A stretch of DNA of 64,000 nucleotides from Deltaproteobacteria bacterium (lineage in GTDB: Bacteria > Desulfobacterota > Desulfuromonadia > Desulfuromonadales > Geopsychrobacteraceae), in assembly GCA_024280335.1 (NCBI GenBank), contig JAJRQI010000030.1, positions 60,614-124,613 of the forward strand, in the 5' to 3' direction. Below the pieces are notes generated by a model, which made no database searches, was not told the DNA's origin, and worked only from the letters and a program-made list of their open reading frames with translations. Position numbers and translations under genes: made by a program. How positions within the stretch are numbered: position 1 is the first letter of the stretch; each line of letters starts with the position of its first letter. Shown here piece after piece: positions 47,701-55,439 of this stretch.

Positions 47701-50433
47701 CGGAACATAGCGATGGGGGTTCTTGATTATGCGGTGCAGGAACTTTTCGCGCGCTCGAACCGAATCGTCGAGGGGGTGAAACATTTTCAGGAGCGTTTCT
47801 CTGAGCAACGTTCTTTCTTTGATGAGAAAGCCTCACTCGCGGAGGAGAGCTCTCTATTCACACAGATTGAACAGACGCTTGTCACACCTTTGAACGTTTT
47901 GCAGAAGTTTATTCTATCCTCAAGTACGTCAATCAAGCAGTTGACGGTGATTCAGGAGGCTTTGACGTCTCTTCATTCCAAGCAAGAGGGCTGGAGGCAG
48001 AGCCCCATTAAGAATTTATTGGATGTCAATAACTTCGAGCTCTTTACCGACCCTGGCGCTTATTCCGAAGACAGATTGAAACAGGCCGAGAACCTGCTTT
48101 CGATAATCCATGTTTTGAACGAAGAAGAATTTCTGAAGCAATCCTTGGTTTCTCTGCCAAACTCCAAACGCTATGAGGATTTAAAGGCGGCTATTCCTAA
48201 ATTTGAACAGTGCCTTTCGGGGTGTGCCACTGCCTGGAAATTATTTTTTCAAATGGGGAAAGTTTCTGAAAAAGAATGGAGCGAATCGTCTGCAGGGAAT
48301 ATTAGCTCTTTAATTGTTAAGAACGAAAATGCACTGGCAAAAACGAAATGGCTTCCCACTTGGACTGATTACATCAAAGTGAAAAAACGCCTTACGAATA
48401 AAGGCCTTGAAGACATAATCGCCAGGTTGGAAGAGAATCAATATACCACTCGTGAGCTCTGCGATGTCCTGACGCTTTGTGTAAGTCATAAGCTGGCCAA
48501 GGAAATCTTCAACGCACACAACTACTTGGCAAACTTCAGCGGGCTGGAGCAGAACGCAATCCGAAATAAGTTTCGTCACTATGACCGAAAAATCCAGGAA
48601 CTGCAGCAGGCCAAAATAGCATTTCGCGCTTCACGTACAACACCACCGCAGGGGATTGCAGCGGGAAGGGTTTCAGCCTATACCGAGATGGGTTTAATCA
48701 ATCAAGAAATGGGCAAAAGAAAACGTCATATTGCGGTTCGCTCTCTGATGAAAAGAGCGGGGCGTGCAATTCAATCACTGAAGCCTTGCTTTATGATGAG
48801 CCCGATGTCTGTAGCGCAGTATTTGGAACCGGGTCGTTTTGAGTTTGACCTGATCGTGATGGATGAAGCGTCCCAGATCAAACCTGAAGATGCACTTGGT
48901 GCAGTTGCACGCGGTAAGAGTTTTGTGGTTGTTGGCGATCCTAAGCAGTTGCCACCGACTTCTTTTTTTCAGAAGATCGTGGATGCCGATTCCGATGAGG
49001 ATATTGTTGCTCTTCAGGAATCTGAAAGTATTCTTGAAGCGGTCATCCCGATGTTTAAAAATCGGCGGTTACGTTGGCATTATCGGTCACGCCATGAATC
49101 CCTTATCGCATTTTCAAATCAACATTTTTACGATTCCAATTTGATCCTCTTTCCGTCACCGCTTCAGAAATCTGATAAGTTAGGAATTCGTTACGAGAGA
49201 TTGAAAAAGGGACGATTCCATAGCCGTCGCAACGTTGAGGAGGCCCGAAAGATTGTTTCTGGGGTTGCTGAACAGCTCATCAGTAACCCCGATGAGTCAG
49301 TCGGTATTGTTGCAATGAACTCCGAACAGCGGGATGAAATCGAACAACAGTTAGATCAATGCATCAAAGATAATGATCGGCTCAGAATGGTCATTGAGCG
49401 GAACCGGAGCTCTAAAGAACCTCTATTCATCAAGAACCTTGAAAATGTGCAGGGTGATGAAAGGGATGTGATTTTCATCTCAATGACTTATGGGCCTGAA
49501 CAAATCGGTGGCAGAACAATGCAGCGTTTTGGGCCGATCAATTTAAATGTCGGTTGGAGACGGCTGAATGTCCTGTTTACACGTTCTAAAATGCGCATGC
49601 ATATCTATTCTTCCATGGGGTCAGATGATGTGCTTGTAACCTCGGCATCAAGCCGGGGGGTGAAGTCTCTTCGGGCATTTTTGGAGTACTGTGAAACTGG
49701 ACATTTGCACGAAGTTAAGCATACCGGTAAGGCTGCTGACAGCGACTTTGAAATTGCTGTTATGAAAATGCTTGATGAGCATGGTTATGAATGTGAGCCC
49801 CAGTTGGGGGTTGCGGGATTTTTCTTGGATCTCGCGGTCAAGGATCCGGGTAAGCCAGGTCGCTTCTTGATGGGCATCGAGTGCGATGGTGCCACTTATC
49901 ATTCGGCAAAATCTGCTCGCGACCGGGACCGTTTGCGTCAGGAGATTCTTGAGGGGCTTGGCTGGAACATTTCTAGAGTATGGTCGACAGATTGGTTTAA
50001 AAACCCGGAAGCGTGTCTACGTCCCATCTTGCAAGAACTTGATGGACTTAAAACCGTAATTCCTGAAGCTGAGATAACTTGGTCAGATATGAGCCCAGAG
50101 GAGGCATCAGGAGAGAATGTGCTCTATCAGGGTGCCGATAATATACCTCTGGAGTCAAAAAAAGAAGATGAGCCTCAGTTTGGTGATGTTGAAGTCAGCC
50201 TCAGGGAACGTTTGCTTGATTTTCAACGAGAGGTTATCGCAAAGGAGCAACCTGAGACAGAGCTGGAAAAAAGCCTTCTTAGACCTGCCTTACTTGAGTC
50301 CATGCTAAATCACATGCCTTGCTCAAAAGGTGAATTCCTTGTATTGATTCCAGCGCATTTGCGATATGGGACAGCGGCATCGGAGGGGAAATACATTGGG
50401 CCGGTGTGTGAACTGATTGCCGATTACGGGTGA
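44794..50433 (+). CDS. Giant Hhe-like defence protein: zinc ribbon, DUF4011-like, SF1 helicase, Vsr-like nuclease
   Basis: 1,879 aa. Domain order: a Cys4 ribbon (C6, C9, C26, C29); a DUF4011-like domain (about 75-230, VRKKLIDLTNRNYLLNYRH); Walker A GPPGSGKS near 422; about 900 residues of helical and coiled-coil insert; then SF1 motifs near 1355-1620: MDEASQIK, VVGDPKQLPPTSFF, WHYRSRHESLIAF, NVQGDERDVIFISMTYGP and NVGWRRLNVLFTRSK. A PD-(D/E)XK/Vsr-like nuclease follows (about 1648-1740): FEIAV, FFLDLAV, IECDGATYHSAKSARDRDR, VWSTDWF. This is the plan of the Hhe anti-phage gene. The start follows GAGGGG. Base composition is visibly AT-richer than neighbours, indicating transfer. No partner gene is present. 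Confidence 0.85.
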   Translation: MDIFICNSCNRHLDITSIDLSKNYTCDECGEIPITEISVKNVYVTEMSIGGNSTSLPPIGSNLKNPSSRKPVTFAFDSLDSVRKKLIDLTNRNYLLNYRHPKASCLRLIDELPDQIVEVLSLGRTFTFIPVPEPTESELIHERYIEIDPVTREKKYREHPTAEQWAKCKGLATSYELPEINLPDQDRHQDTKLQTLMYAPELEARSRSIRGKSETAIEESGANILYLVLGFLEWYESRDSDVARLAPLFTLPVRMERKKFERGEGTFRYTITLKDDGLLTNVPLREKLANDFGLILPALDDEETPEDYFQKVSQTILISQPKWKIRRQATLSLLNFSKQVMYEDLNPSRWPGQSAIQNHPIIKQFFASASTEYCQADIGYSSEHNIDEIKKIHDLFPLIYEADSSQHSALIDAIKGENIVIEGPPGSGKSQTITNLIAASIANEKRVLFVAEKMAALDVVKNRLDQAGLGDFCLELHSHKTQKLKILGDLQSRVNKQAGYRYPSDIDTDIARYEDLKGKLQKYVEVINTPWKETGLTIHEILNKATRYREQLKIDPDQFQIKVEGKFFTQTKLKELFDQAEMLADIFDQVASQSSSGKISDHYWYGVNNTELLGYQTEALCTHVKEWTDQLSGLMDFWEKHVQEMQLGLDVNSSITRIEEHAAGLERLPVLMGEEPLSCIESLLEQPSQFESFLNVYREIHKSMDQLGEAVSQEAFADTSCCESLKELLHKLAQMKVPQGVSLQELNDDLLQAQKMAEDAQSVATGFKRITPKIPEAMKVAFEPSPRGIDEFLRLIALIEKLPNELWRSRAQLYDEDDLDPLLDQLCSQLQVLTPLHAKLLKVFSLHRLPDEDVLRDAWSVYQAGGFFRVFSSQWSKAKKSIVSLASSPKPDKKEVLGLVPQLLDYVKSVSVINDLNQQEPILGDLFKGVETPLSRILEIRKWYKEVRAEYGQGFGDRVAIGDALLTLDRNIAMGVLDYAVQELFARSNRIVEGVKHFQERFSEQRSFFDEKASLAEESSLFTQIEQTLVTPLNVLQKFILSSSTSIKQLTVIQEALTSLHSKQEGWRQSPIKNLLDVNNFELFTDPGAYSEDRLKQAENLLSIIHVLNEEEFLKQSLVSLPNSKRYEDLKAAIPKFEQCLSGCATAWKLFFQMGKVSEKEWSESSAGNISSLIVKNENALAKTKWLPTWTDYIKVKKRLTNKGLEDIIARLEENQYTTRELCDVLTLCVSHKLAKEIFNAHNYLANFSGLEQNAIRNKFRHYDRKIQELQQAKIAFRASRTTPPQGIAAGRVSAYTEMGLINQEMGKRKRHIAVRSLMKRAGRAIQSLKPCFMMSPMSVAQYLEPGRFEFDLIVMDEASQIKPEDALGAVARGKSFVVVGDPKQLPPTSFFQKIVDADSDEDIVALQESESILEAVIPMFKNRRLRWHYRSRHESLIAFSNQHFYDSNLILFPSPLQKSDKLGIRYERLKKGRFHSRRNVEEARKIVSGVAEQLISNPDESVGIVAMNSEQRDEIEQQLDQCIKDNDRLRMVIERNRSSKEPLFIKNLENVQGDERDVIFISMTYGPEQIGGRTMQRFGPINLNVGWRRLNVLFTRSKMRMHIYSSMGSDDVLVTSASSRGVKSLRAFLEYCETGHLHEVKHTGKAADSDFEIAVMKMLDEHGYECEPQLGVAGFFLDLAVKDPGKPGRFLMGIECDGATYHSAKSARDRDRLRQEILEGLGWNISRVWSTDWFKNPEACLRPILQELDGLKTVIPEAEITWSDMSPEEASGENVLYQGADNIPLESKKEDEPQFGDVEVSLRERLLDFQREVIAKEQPETELEKSLLRPALLESMLNHMPCSKGEFLVLIPAHLRYGTAASEGKYIGPVCELIADYG

Positions 50434-50496
50434 GTTCCTGCATTAAAGTCCAGAGGAGTTCTTGTTGTTGACAGAACCAAATGGTGATTATTTGCA

Positions 50497-50952
50497 CTAA
50501 CGAACAATATAGACCGAACAGCGCGCATTGAGCGCAACCCTGGTCGAGATTGAACCGCGCAACGCGCGCATCATCCGCCCCTTGCCGGTCGAACCGAGGA
50601 CGATGACGTCACAGTCTTCCTGCTCGGCAAATTTAAGCAACAGCTCGTCAACTTCACCGTAGAGAATCTCTTTGCGCAGATGCACGTTGGCTTCGGCTGC
50701 CGCCTTGTCGACGAGATAAAAAATCTGCTTCTTGCGCTCCTCCCAGTCAGCAACCCGGCGGCGAACAGCGGTCAGAGACAGCTCGGCCAGCACCGGCGCA
50801 TCCTTAGAGGAACGAACGACCACCGCGTAGAGAGTGCCGCGAAAACGTTCACTGCTGGCTGCAGCAACCAGTCGGACCGCCTCTTCTGCCGCCTTATCCG
50901 CAGCCGGAGAACCGTCGATTGCGACCAGGATTTTCTTCCCAAGATTCAGCAT
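50497..50952 (-). CDS. Universal stress protein UspA family
   Basis: 151 aa. It starts ILVAIDGSPAADKAAEEAV and has the ATP-binding signature GSTGKGRMMRALRGSIS (G-2X-G-9X-G-S/T type), so it is likely an ATP-binding USP. It is separated from the giant helicase by 63 bases and read in the opposite direction. Confidence 0.92.
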   Translation of the reverse strand: MLNLGKKILVAIDGSPAADKAAEEAVRLVAAASSERFRGTLYAVVVRSSKDAPVLAELSLTAVRRRVADWEERKKQIFYLVDKAAAEANVHLRKEILYGEVDELLLKFAEQEDCDVIVLGSTGKGRMMRALRGSISTRVALNARCSVYIVR

Positions 50953-50982
50953 TTTCCCTCATTTTACGCGCGTCTATCGACA

Positions 50983-51011
50983 ATTCTAGCCAAGCGATCC
51001 AGAGCTGTCAA
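50983..51011 (-). promoter_or_regulatory. Strong sigma70 promoter for uspA
   Basis: Minus strand: perfect TTGACA at 51006-51011, 17-nt spacer, TAGAAT at 50983-50988, about 30 bases before the start. Confidence 0.7.
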
Positions 51012-51043
51012 ACGATTAAAAACACGAACCTCCGCAGAGTCAA

Positions 51044-51072
51044 TTGACAACAATAAAACAGCATTCTATAAT
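51044..51072 (+). promoter_or_regulatory. Perfect-consensus sigma70 promoter for the iclR gene
   Basis: TTGACA at 51044-51049, 17-nt spacer, TATAAT at 51067-51072. The gene starts at 51197, leaving a leader of about 115 nt. Confidence 0.75.
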
Positions 51073-51196
51073 CACTGAAGATTAGAATGAAACTGTTGGC
51101 AAATCGCTTGAGTATACAACTTGACAGGCAATCCCGCCGGGACTAGAATCACCTGTCCAGCTAGATAAGAAATTCCCAAGAAGGGTAAATGAGGTC

Positions 51197-51979
51197 ATGG
51201 TCAAAAAAGATAAGTCGGAATATATCATCCAGGCAGTATCCCACGCGCTCGATCTTCTCGAACAATTCCACGATGATATTGACGAGTTGGGCGTAACTGA
51301 GCTGAGCAAGCGCCTGAAACTGCATAAAAACAATGTTTTCCGCCTGTTGGCAACGCTGGAGTCACGCGGCTACATCGAGCAGAACAAAGCCACGGAAAAC
51401 TACCGCCTGGGCCTGAAAGCCTTGGAGCTGGGACAGACCTTCATCAAACAGATGGGGCTGTTACGACAAGCGAAACCGATTCTGGAGCGGATGGTCGAAA
51501 AGAGCAACGAGACCTCTTACGTTGCCATCTACAAAGAGAACCACATCGTCTACCTCGACGTCATCGAAACCAACCTGACGGTCCGGGTTGTTTCCCGCGT
51601 CGGTTCCCGCCTGCCGGCCTACTGCACCGCCTCCGGCAAGGTACATATGGCCCATATGAGCGAGGAAGAACTTGACGAACTGTTGGCAACGATGAAGTTC
51701 ACGCAACATACTCCGTCCACCATCGCTGACGCTGATACGATGCATAAAGCGCTTGAGCAAGTTCGCAAAAATGGCTATGCCATTGATGACGAAGAGCTCG
51801 ATCCGGGCGTCCGCTGCATTGCCGCGCCGATTCGCGACTACACCCGCCGCATCGTCGGGGCCATCAGCATCTCAGGTCCGAGCATGCGGATCAGCAATGA
51901 GCGAATCAAGGAAGAACTGGTGCCGCTGATTCTGACTTCAGCAGCAGACCTTTCGACCCGCCTCGGCTACCCCAAGTAG
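51197..51979 (+). CDS. IclR-family transcriptional regulator
   Basis: 260 aa. N-terminal winged helix (about 10-70, LGVTELSKRLKLHKNNVFRLLATLE) and the C-terminal IclR effector domain with GSRLPAYCTASGKVHMA and DPGVRCIAAPIRDYTRRIVGAISISGP. Effector and targets are not evident; the lipid-related genes that follow (hydrolase, acyl-CoA synthetase) are candidates. Its promoter is consensus, so it is probably well expressed unless repressed. Confidence 0.92.
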   Translation: MVKKDKSEYIIQAVSHALDLLEQFHDDIDELGVTELSKRLKLHKNNVFRLLATLESRGYIEQNKATENYRLGLKALELGQTFIKQMGLLRQAKPILERMVEKSNETSYVAIYKENHIVYLDVIETNLTVRVVSRVGSRLPAYCTASGKVHMAHMSEEELDELLATMKFTQHTPSTIADADTMHKALEQVRKNGYAIDDEELDPGVRCIAAPIRDYTRRIVGAISISGPSMRISNERIKEELVPLILTSAADLSTRLGYPK

Positions 51980-52000
51980 CGAGAACCGATCCAGAACCGG

Positions 52001-52028
52001 AAAAGGCTCCTCATTGAGGGGCCTTTTC
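52001..52028 (+). terminator. Rho-independent terminator after iclR
   Basis: AAAAGGCTCCTC / GAGGGGCCTTTT stem with a 3-4 nt loop and T-run. Confidence 0.7.
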
Positions 52029-52056
52029 TGCTTTCTTCACGAAGGTTGGACATTAT

Positions 52057-52848
52057 ATGGTGTCATTCGAACAGGAACTGGCATTGGCCGACAGTGTCGG
52101 CGTCAACCACCCTGAGAATCTGCCGTTTCTTTTGCAGCCGGATCAGCCGAACGGCCATGGCGTGCTGTTGGTACACGGGTTCAGTGCCTCCCCGCGTGAA
52201 ATGCGCAGTCTGGGAGAACATCTGTGCGCAGAGAACTTCACCGTTTTCGGCGTTCGACTGCCGGGACATGGAACCACCCCGGAAGATTTGGCCGGTCGTC
52301 ATAGCGAAGAATGGTCGGCGGCGACCGATCGCGGCTACCAGATCCTCAAACAGCAAAAGCTGCTCATCTGCGGAGTCGGTAGCAGCACCGGCGCTCTGTT
52401 GCTGCTGAAACTCTCCCGGTCACGTAATTTCACCGGTCTGGCTCTGCTCTCCCCCTTTCTGCAACTCAAACATCCACTTGCTGCTTTTGCCGGGCCGTTA
52501 AGTCTACTGGTTCCGTTTCAAAAAAAGACCATAGCCGCAGCAGAACAGCCCTTCTACTATCAACGTCGCCCGCTTAAGGGGGTGGCCCAGATCAACCGAT
52601 TGCGTCGCCAGGTAAACAAGCAACTGTCGAAAATCAAACTGCCGGTCCTGATCCTCACCTCACGGGGAGATGCCACCATCGCCACCGGCACCGCGGAGCA
52701 ACTTTTCGGCCGCCTGGGCAGTCCGGACAAAATATTCCACTGCTACGGTCCTGAAGTTCCGCATGTCCTCTCCACCGCTGAGAACCCGCAGCAGCTGGAT
52801 GTCTTTGCCAGAGTGACAAGCTTTCTGAGCAGCCTGCACTCAGCCTGA
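52057..52848 (+). CDS. Alpha/beta hydrolase (carboxylesterase/lysophospholipase-like)
   Basis: 263 aa. The oxyanion-side motif LLVHGFSASPREMRSLGEHL lies near residue 44. The nucleophile elbow is GSSTG in ICGVGSSTGALLLLK near residue 110. A likely Asp lies in SRGDATIATG and the His in EVPHVLS near the end. It fits serine esterases acting on acyl esters. It starts 29 bases after the iclR terminator and converges with coaE. Confidence 0.85.
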   Translation: MVSFEQELALADSVGVNHPENLPFLLQPDQPNGHGVLLVHGFSASPREMRSLGEHLCAENFTVFGVRLPGHGTTPEDLAGRHSEEWSAATDRGYQILKQQKLLICGVGSSTGALLLLKLSRSRNFTGLALLSPFLQLKHPLAAFAGPLSLLVPFQKKTIAAAEQPFYYQRRPLKGVAQINRLRRQVNKQLSKIKLPVLILTSRGDATIATGTAEQLFGRLGSPDKIFHCYGPEVPHVLSTAENPQQLDVFARVTSFLSSLHSA

Positions 52849-52854
52849 AAACCG

Positions 52855-53475
52855 TTAGTTTGGCTCTATTTTGCGCAACCGCTCCCAGAGTTCATCCACC
52901 TGCCGCAACGCCTGCTCGACCGTCCCCGAATTATCGATGATAAAATCAGCGCGGGCCAGTTTCTCCTGTTGCGACATTTGCGCAGCAATCCGTTGCTTGG
53001 CGGCCGACTCATCCAATCCATCACGGGCCATCAAGCGCTGCAGTTGCACCTGCGGCTCGACCTTCACCACCAGCACCCGGTCAACCCGACCTTCAGCTCC
53101 GGCTTCGAACAATAAGGGCGCTTCGTAAATCACCAGCGGAATCCCCGGCTTTGCTTTGAGTTGCTGTAAACGGGCAATCGCCAAGTCGGCAATCGCCGGG
53201 TGGGTGATCCGGTTCAGCTCCTCACGCGCGGCGGGATCAGCGAAAATAATCTGCCCCAATTGCGCACGGTTCAGTTCACCGTTCTCCAGCAGAATTGCTC
53301 TGCCGAACTGTGCGACTATCTGTTGCAGAACCGGGTTTCCCGCTGTGACTATCTCACGTGCCAGCCGGTCGGCATCGACCACGGCCGCACCCCGGCGGGC
53401 AAAAGCCCCGGCGATCAGACTTTTCCCCGAAGCGATATTTCCAGTAATACCAAGAATCAAATTGTTGACCCACAT
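52855..53475 (-). CDS. coaE: Dephospho-CoA kinase
   Basis: 206 aa. Walker A GNIASGKSLIAG lies near residue 11, followed by VVDADRLAREIV. The lid and substrate region include YEAPLLFEAGAEGRVDRVLVV. It catalyses the last step of CoA synthesis. Its neighbour on the other strand, an acyl-CoA synthetase, uses its product. Confidence 0.95.
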   Translation of the reverse strand: MWVNNLILGITGNIASGKSLIAGAFARRGAAVVDADRLAREIVTAGNPVLQQIVAQFGRAILLENGELNRAQLGQIIFADPAAREELNRITHPAIADLAIARLQQLKAKPGIPLVIYEAPLLFEAGAEGRVDRVLVVKVEPQVQLQRLMARDGLDESAAKQRIAAQMSQQEKLARADFIIDNSGTVEQALRQVDELWERLRKIEPN

Positions 53476-53534
53476 GTTAGAATTAGTTCCACAGTCGTTT
53501 TCAAACCAGTAAACACCACTATTGGAATGTACCT

Positions 53535-55364
53535 ATGCAGCAAACCTTACCGCAAATGGTTTTTTCCCGGATAAAGCGCTTTAACAAGCAAACCGTCATG
53601 CGCCGCAAACGTCATGGCAGCTATCAGAACCTCAGCTGGCAACAGTTGGAGCAACAGGTTCGCGCTTTTGCCGGCGGACTGCTGGCAGTGGGACTGCAGC
53701 CGGAACAGCAGGCGGCGATCATGGCCCCCAATTGCCCGGAGTGGGCGTTTGCCGATCTGGCGATTATGGCGGCCGGCGGTCGCACTGTTCCCATTTACCA
53801 CACCGAGGGGCTGAAGACAATTATCCACATTCTGGCCGATGCCGAATGCCGGTTGCTCTTTTGCCACTCGGCCCGGCAGGCCGATGAGCTGCAGAAGATG
53901 CGTGACCAGTTGCCGCTGCTGCAGACCATCATCCTGCTTGAGGGGAGTCCGCAAACCGATGGAATCCTCTCCTTGACCGATTTTCTCAATCTGGGAAAAA
54001 CTGCTGATTCGCAGCAGTTTGAAAAACTTTTAGCCGCCGGGCAGCGCGATGATCTGGCCACCCTGGTCTATACTTCCGGCACCACCGGAGAGCCGAAGGG
54101 AGCGATGCTGACCCACGGCAACATTCTCGCCAACGTTGAGGCCTGCAGCCGGTTGATCGAAATGAATCCGGCGGATGAGTGCCTGTCATTTTTGCCGCTG
54201 TCACATATTTTTGAACGGATGGCCGGTTACTACCTGATGCTCTATCAGGGCGTTACCATCGCCTATGCGGAGAGTATCGATACGGTTCCGGCCAATCTGG
54301 CCGAGATCAAACCGACCATCGTCATCAGTGTGCCGCGGCTCTATGAAAAGATGTATAACCGGATTCTCGAACGGGTGACCGGCGGCCCCTGGCTGAAAAA
54401 GCAGCTGTTTTTCTGGGCGATAAAAACCGGGCGGGCCAAGGTCGCCCGTGAGCAGCAGGGTCTGGCGCCGACCGCCCTGCAGATAACGCTGCTGGATGCC
54501 TTTGAAAAACTGGTTTTCAGCAAGATCAAGGGACATTTCGGCGGTCGGCTGCGCTTCTTTATTTCCGGCGGAGCACCGCTGGTCAAAGAGATTGCCGAAT
54601 TTTTTCTCGCCACCGGAGTTCCCATCTACGAAGGCTACGGCCTGACTGAAACCGCGCCGGTGATCGCCGTCAACTATCCTGGTCAGCATCGCCTCGGCAG
54701 CGTCGGTCCGCCGCTGCCGAATCTGCAGATCAGAATCGCCGCAGACGGGGAGCTGCTGGTCAAAGGACCGAGCGTCTTTCAGGGCTACTGGAAACAACCG
54801 CAACGGACCCGTGAAGCACTGCAAGACGGCTGGTTCAGATCGGGTGACATCGGTATTCTTGCTGACGGCTTTCTCACCATCACCGACCGCAAAAAGGATA
54901 TCATCGTCACCGCCGGCGGAAAGAATGTCGCGCCGCAAGAGCTGGAGAATCTACTGAAGACCGACAGGTTTGTCAGCAGCGTGATGATTTACGGCGACCG
55001 CCGACCCTACCTGACGGCGCTGGTGGTTCCTGATTTTGCCGCGGTGCAGAGCTATGCCCGCTTAAAAAAGATCGACTTTCTCGATCACTGCGATCTGGTC
55101 AAGCATCCGCTGGTTTTACAACTGCTGCGACGGCAGATCGACAGCCTGCAACAGAACTTGCCGAGCTATCGACAGATCAAACGCTTCACCCTGCTTTCGC
55201 GTGACTTCAATACTGACAAGGGGGAAGTCACGCCGACCCTGAAAATCAAACGGAACATCGTCAGCAAACGCTTTGCACATGTCCTTGAGGATCTTTATCG
55301 CGCCAGCGGTGAAGAGATCCATGATACCAGTATTTGCGTTGTCGATTCCAATGAACAGTTGTGA
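53535..55364 (+). CDS. Long-chain acyl-CoA synthetase (AMP-forming)
   Basis: 609 aa. The AMP-binding P-loop is YTSGTTGEPKGAMLTHGN near residue 178. The adenylate motif is YEGYGLTETAPVI, then FRSGDIGILADGFLTITDRKKD and the C-terminal lysine region KGEVTPTLKIKRN. Length and motifs match the FadD15/long-chain group, which activates fatty acids for membrane lipids or degradation. Confidence 0.92.
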   Translation: MQQTLPQMVFSRIKRFNKQTVMRRKRHGSYQNLSWQQLEQQVRAFAGGLLAVGLQPEQQAAIMAPNCPEWAFADLAIMAAGGRTVPIYHTEGLKTIIHILADAECRLLFCHSARQADELQKMRDQLPLLQTIILLEGSPQTDGILSLTDFLNLGKTADSQQFEKLLAAGQRDDLATLVYTSGTTGEPKGAMLTHGNILANVEACSRLIEMNPADECLSFLPLSHIFERMAGYYLMLYQGVTIAYAESIDTVPANLAEIKPTIVISVPRLYEKMYNRILERVTGGPWLKKQLFFWAIKTGRAKVAREQQGLAPTALQITLLDAFEKLVFSKIKGHFGGRLRFFISGGAPLVKEIAEFFLATGVPIYEGYGLTETAPVIAVNYPGQHRLGSVGPPLPNLQIRIAADGELLVKGPSVFQGYWKQPQRTREALQDGWFRSGDIGILADGFLTITDRKKDIIVTAGGKNVAPQELENLLKTDRFVSSVMIYGDRRPYLTALVVPDFAAVQSYARLKKIDFLDHCDLVKHPLVLQLLRRQIDSLQQNLPSYRQIKRFTLLSRDFNTDKGEVTPTLKIKRNIVSKRFAHVLEDLYRASGEEIHDTSICVVDSNEQL

Positions 55365-55439
55365 ATTTATGAGGATTTATTTAGTATAGGGGGCGTTTAA
55401 TCCTCTATCGATAACACAACCATCTCCGCCGGTTCTGAC

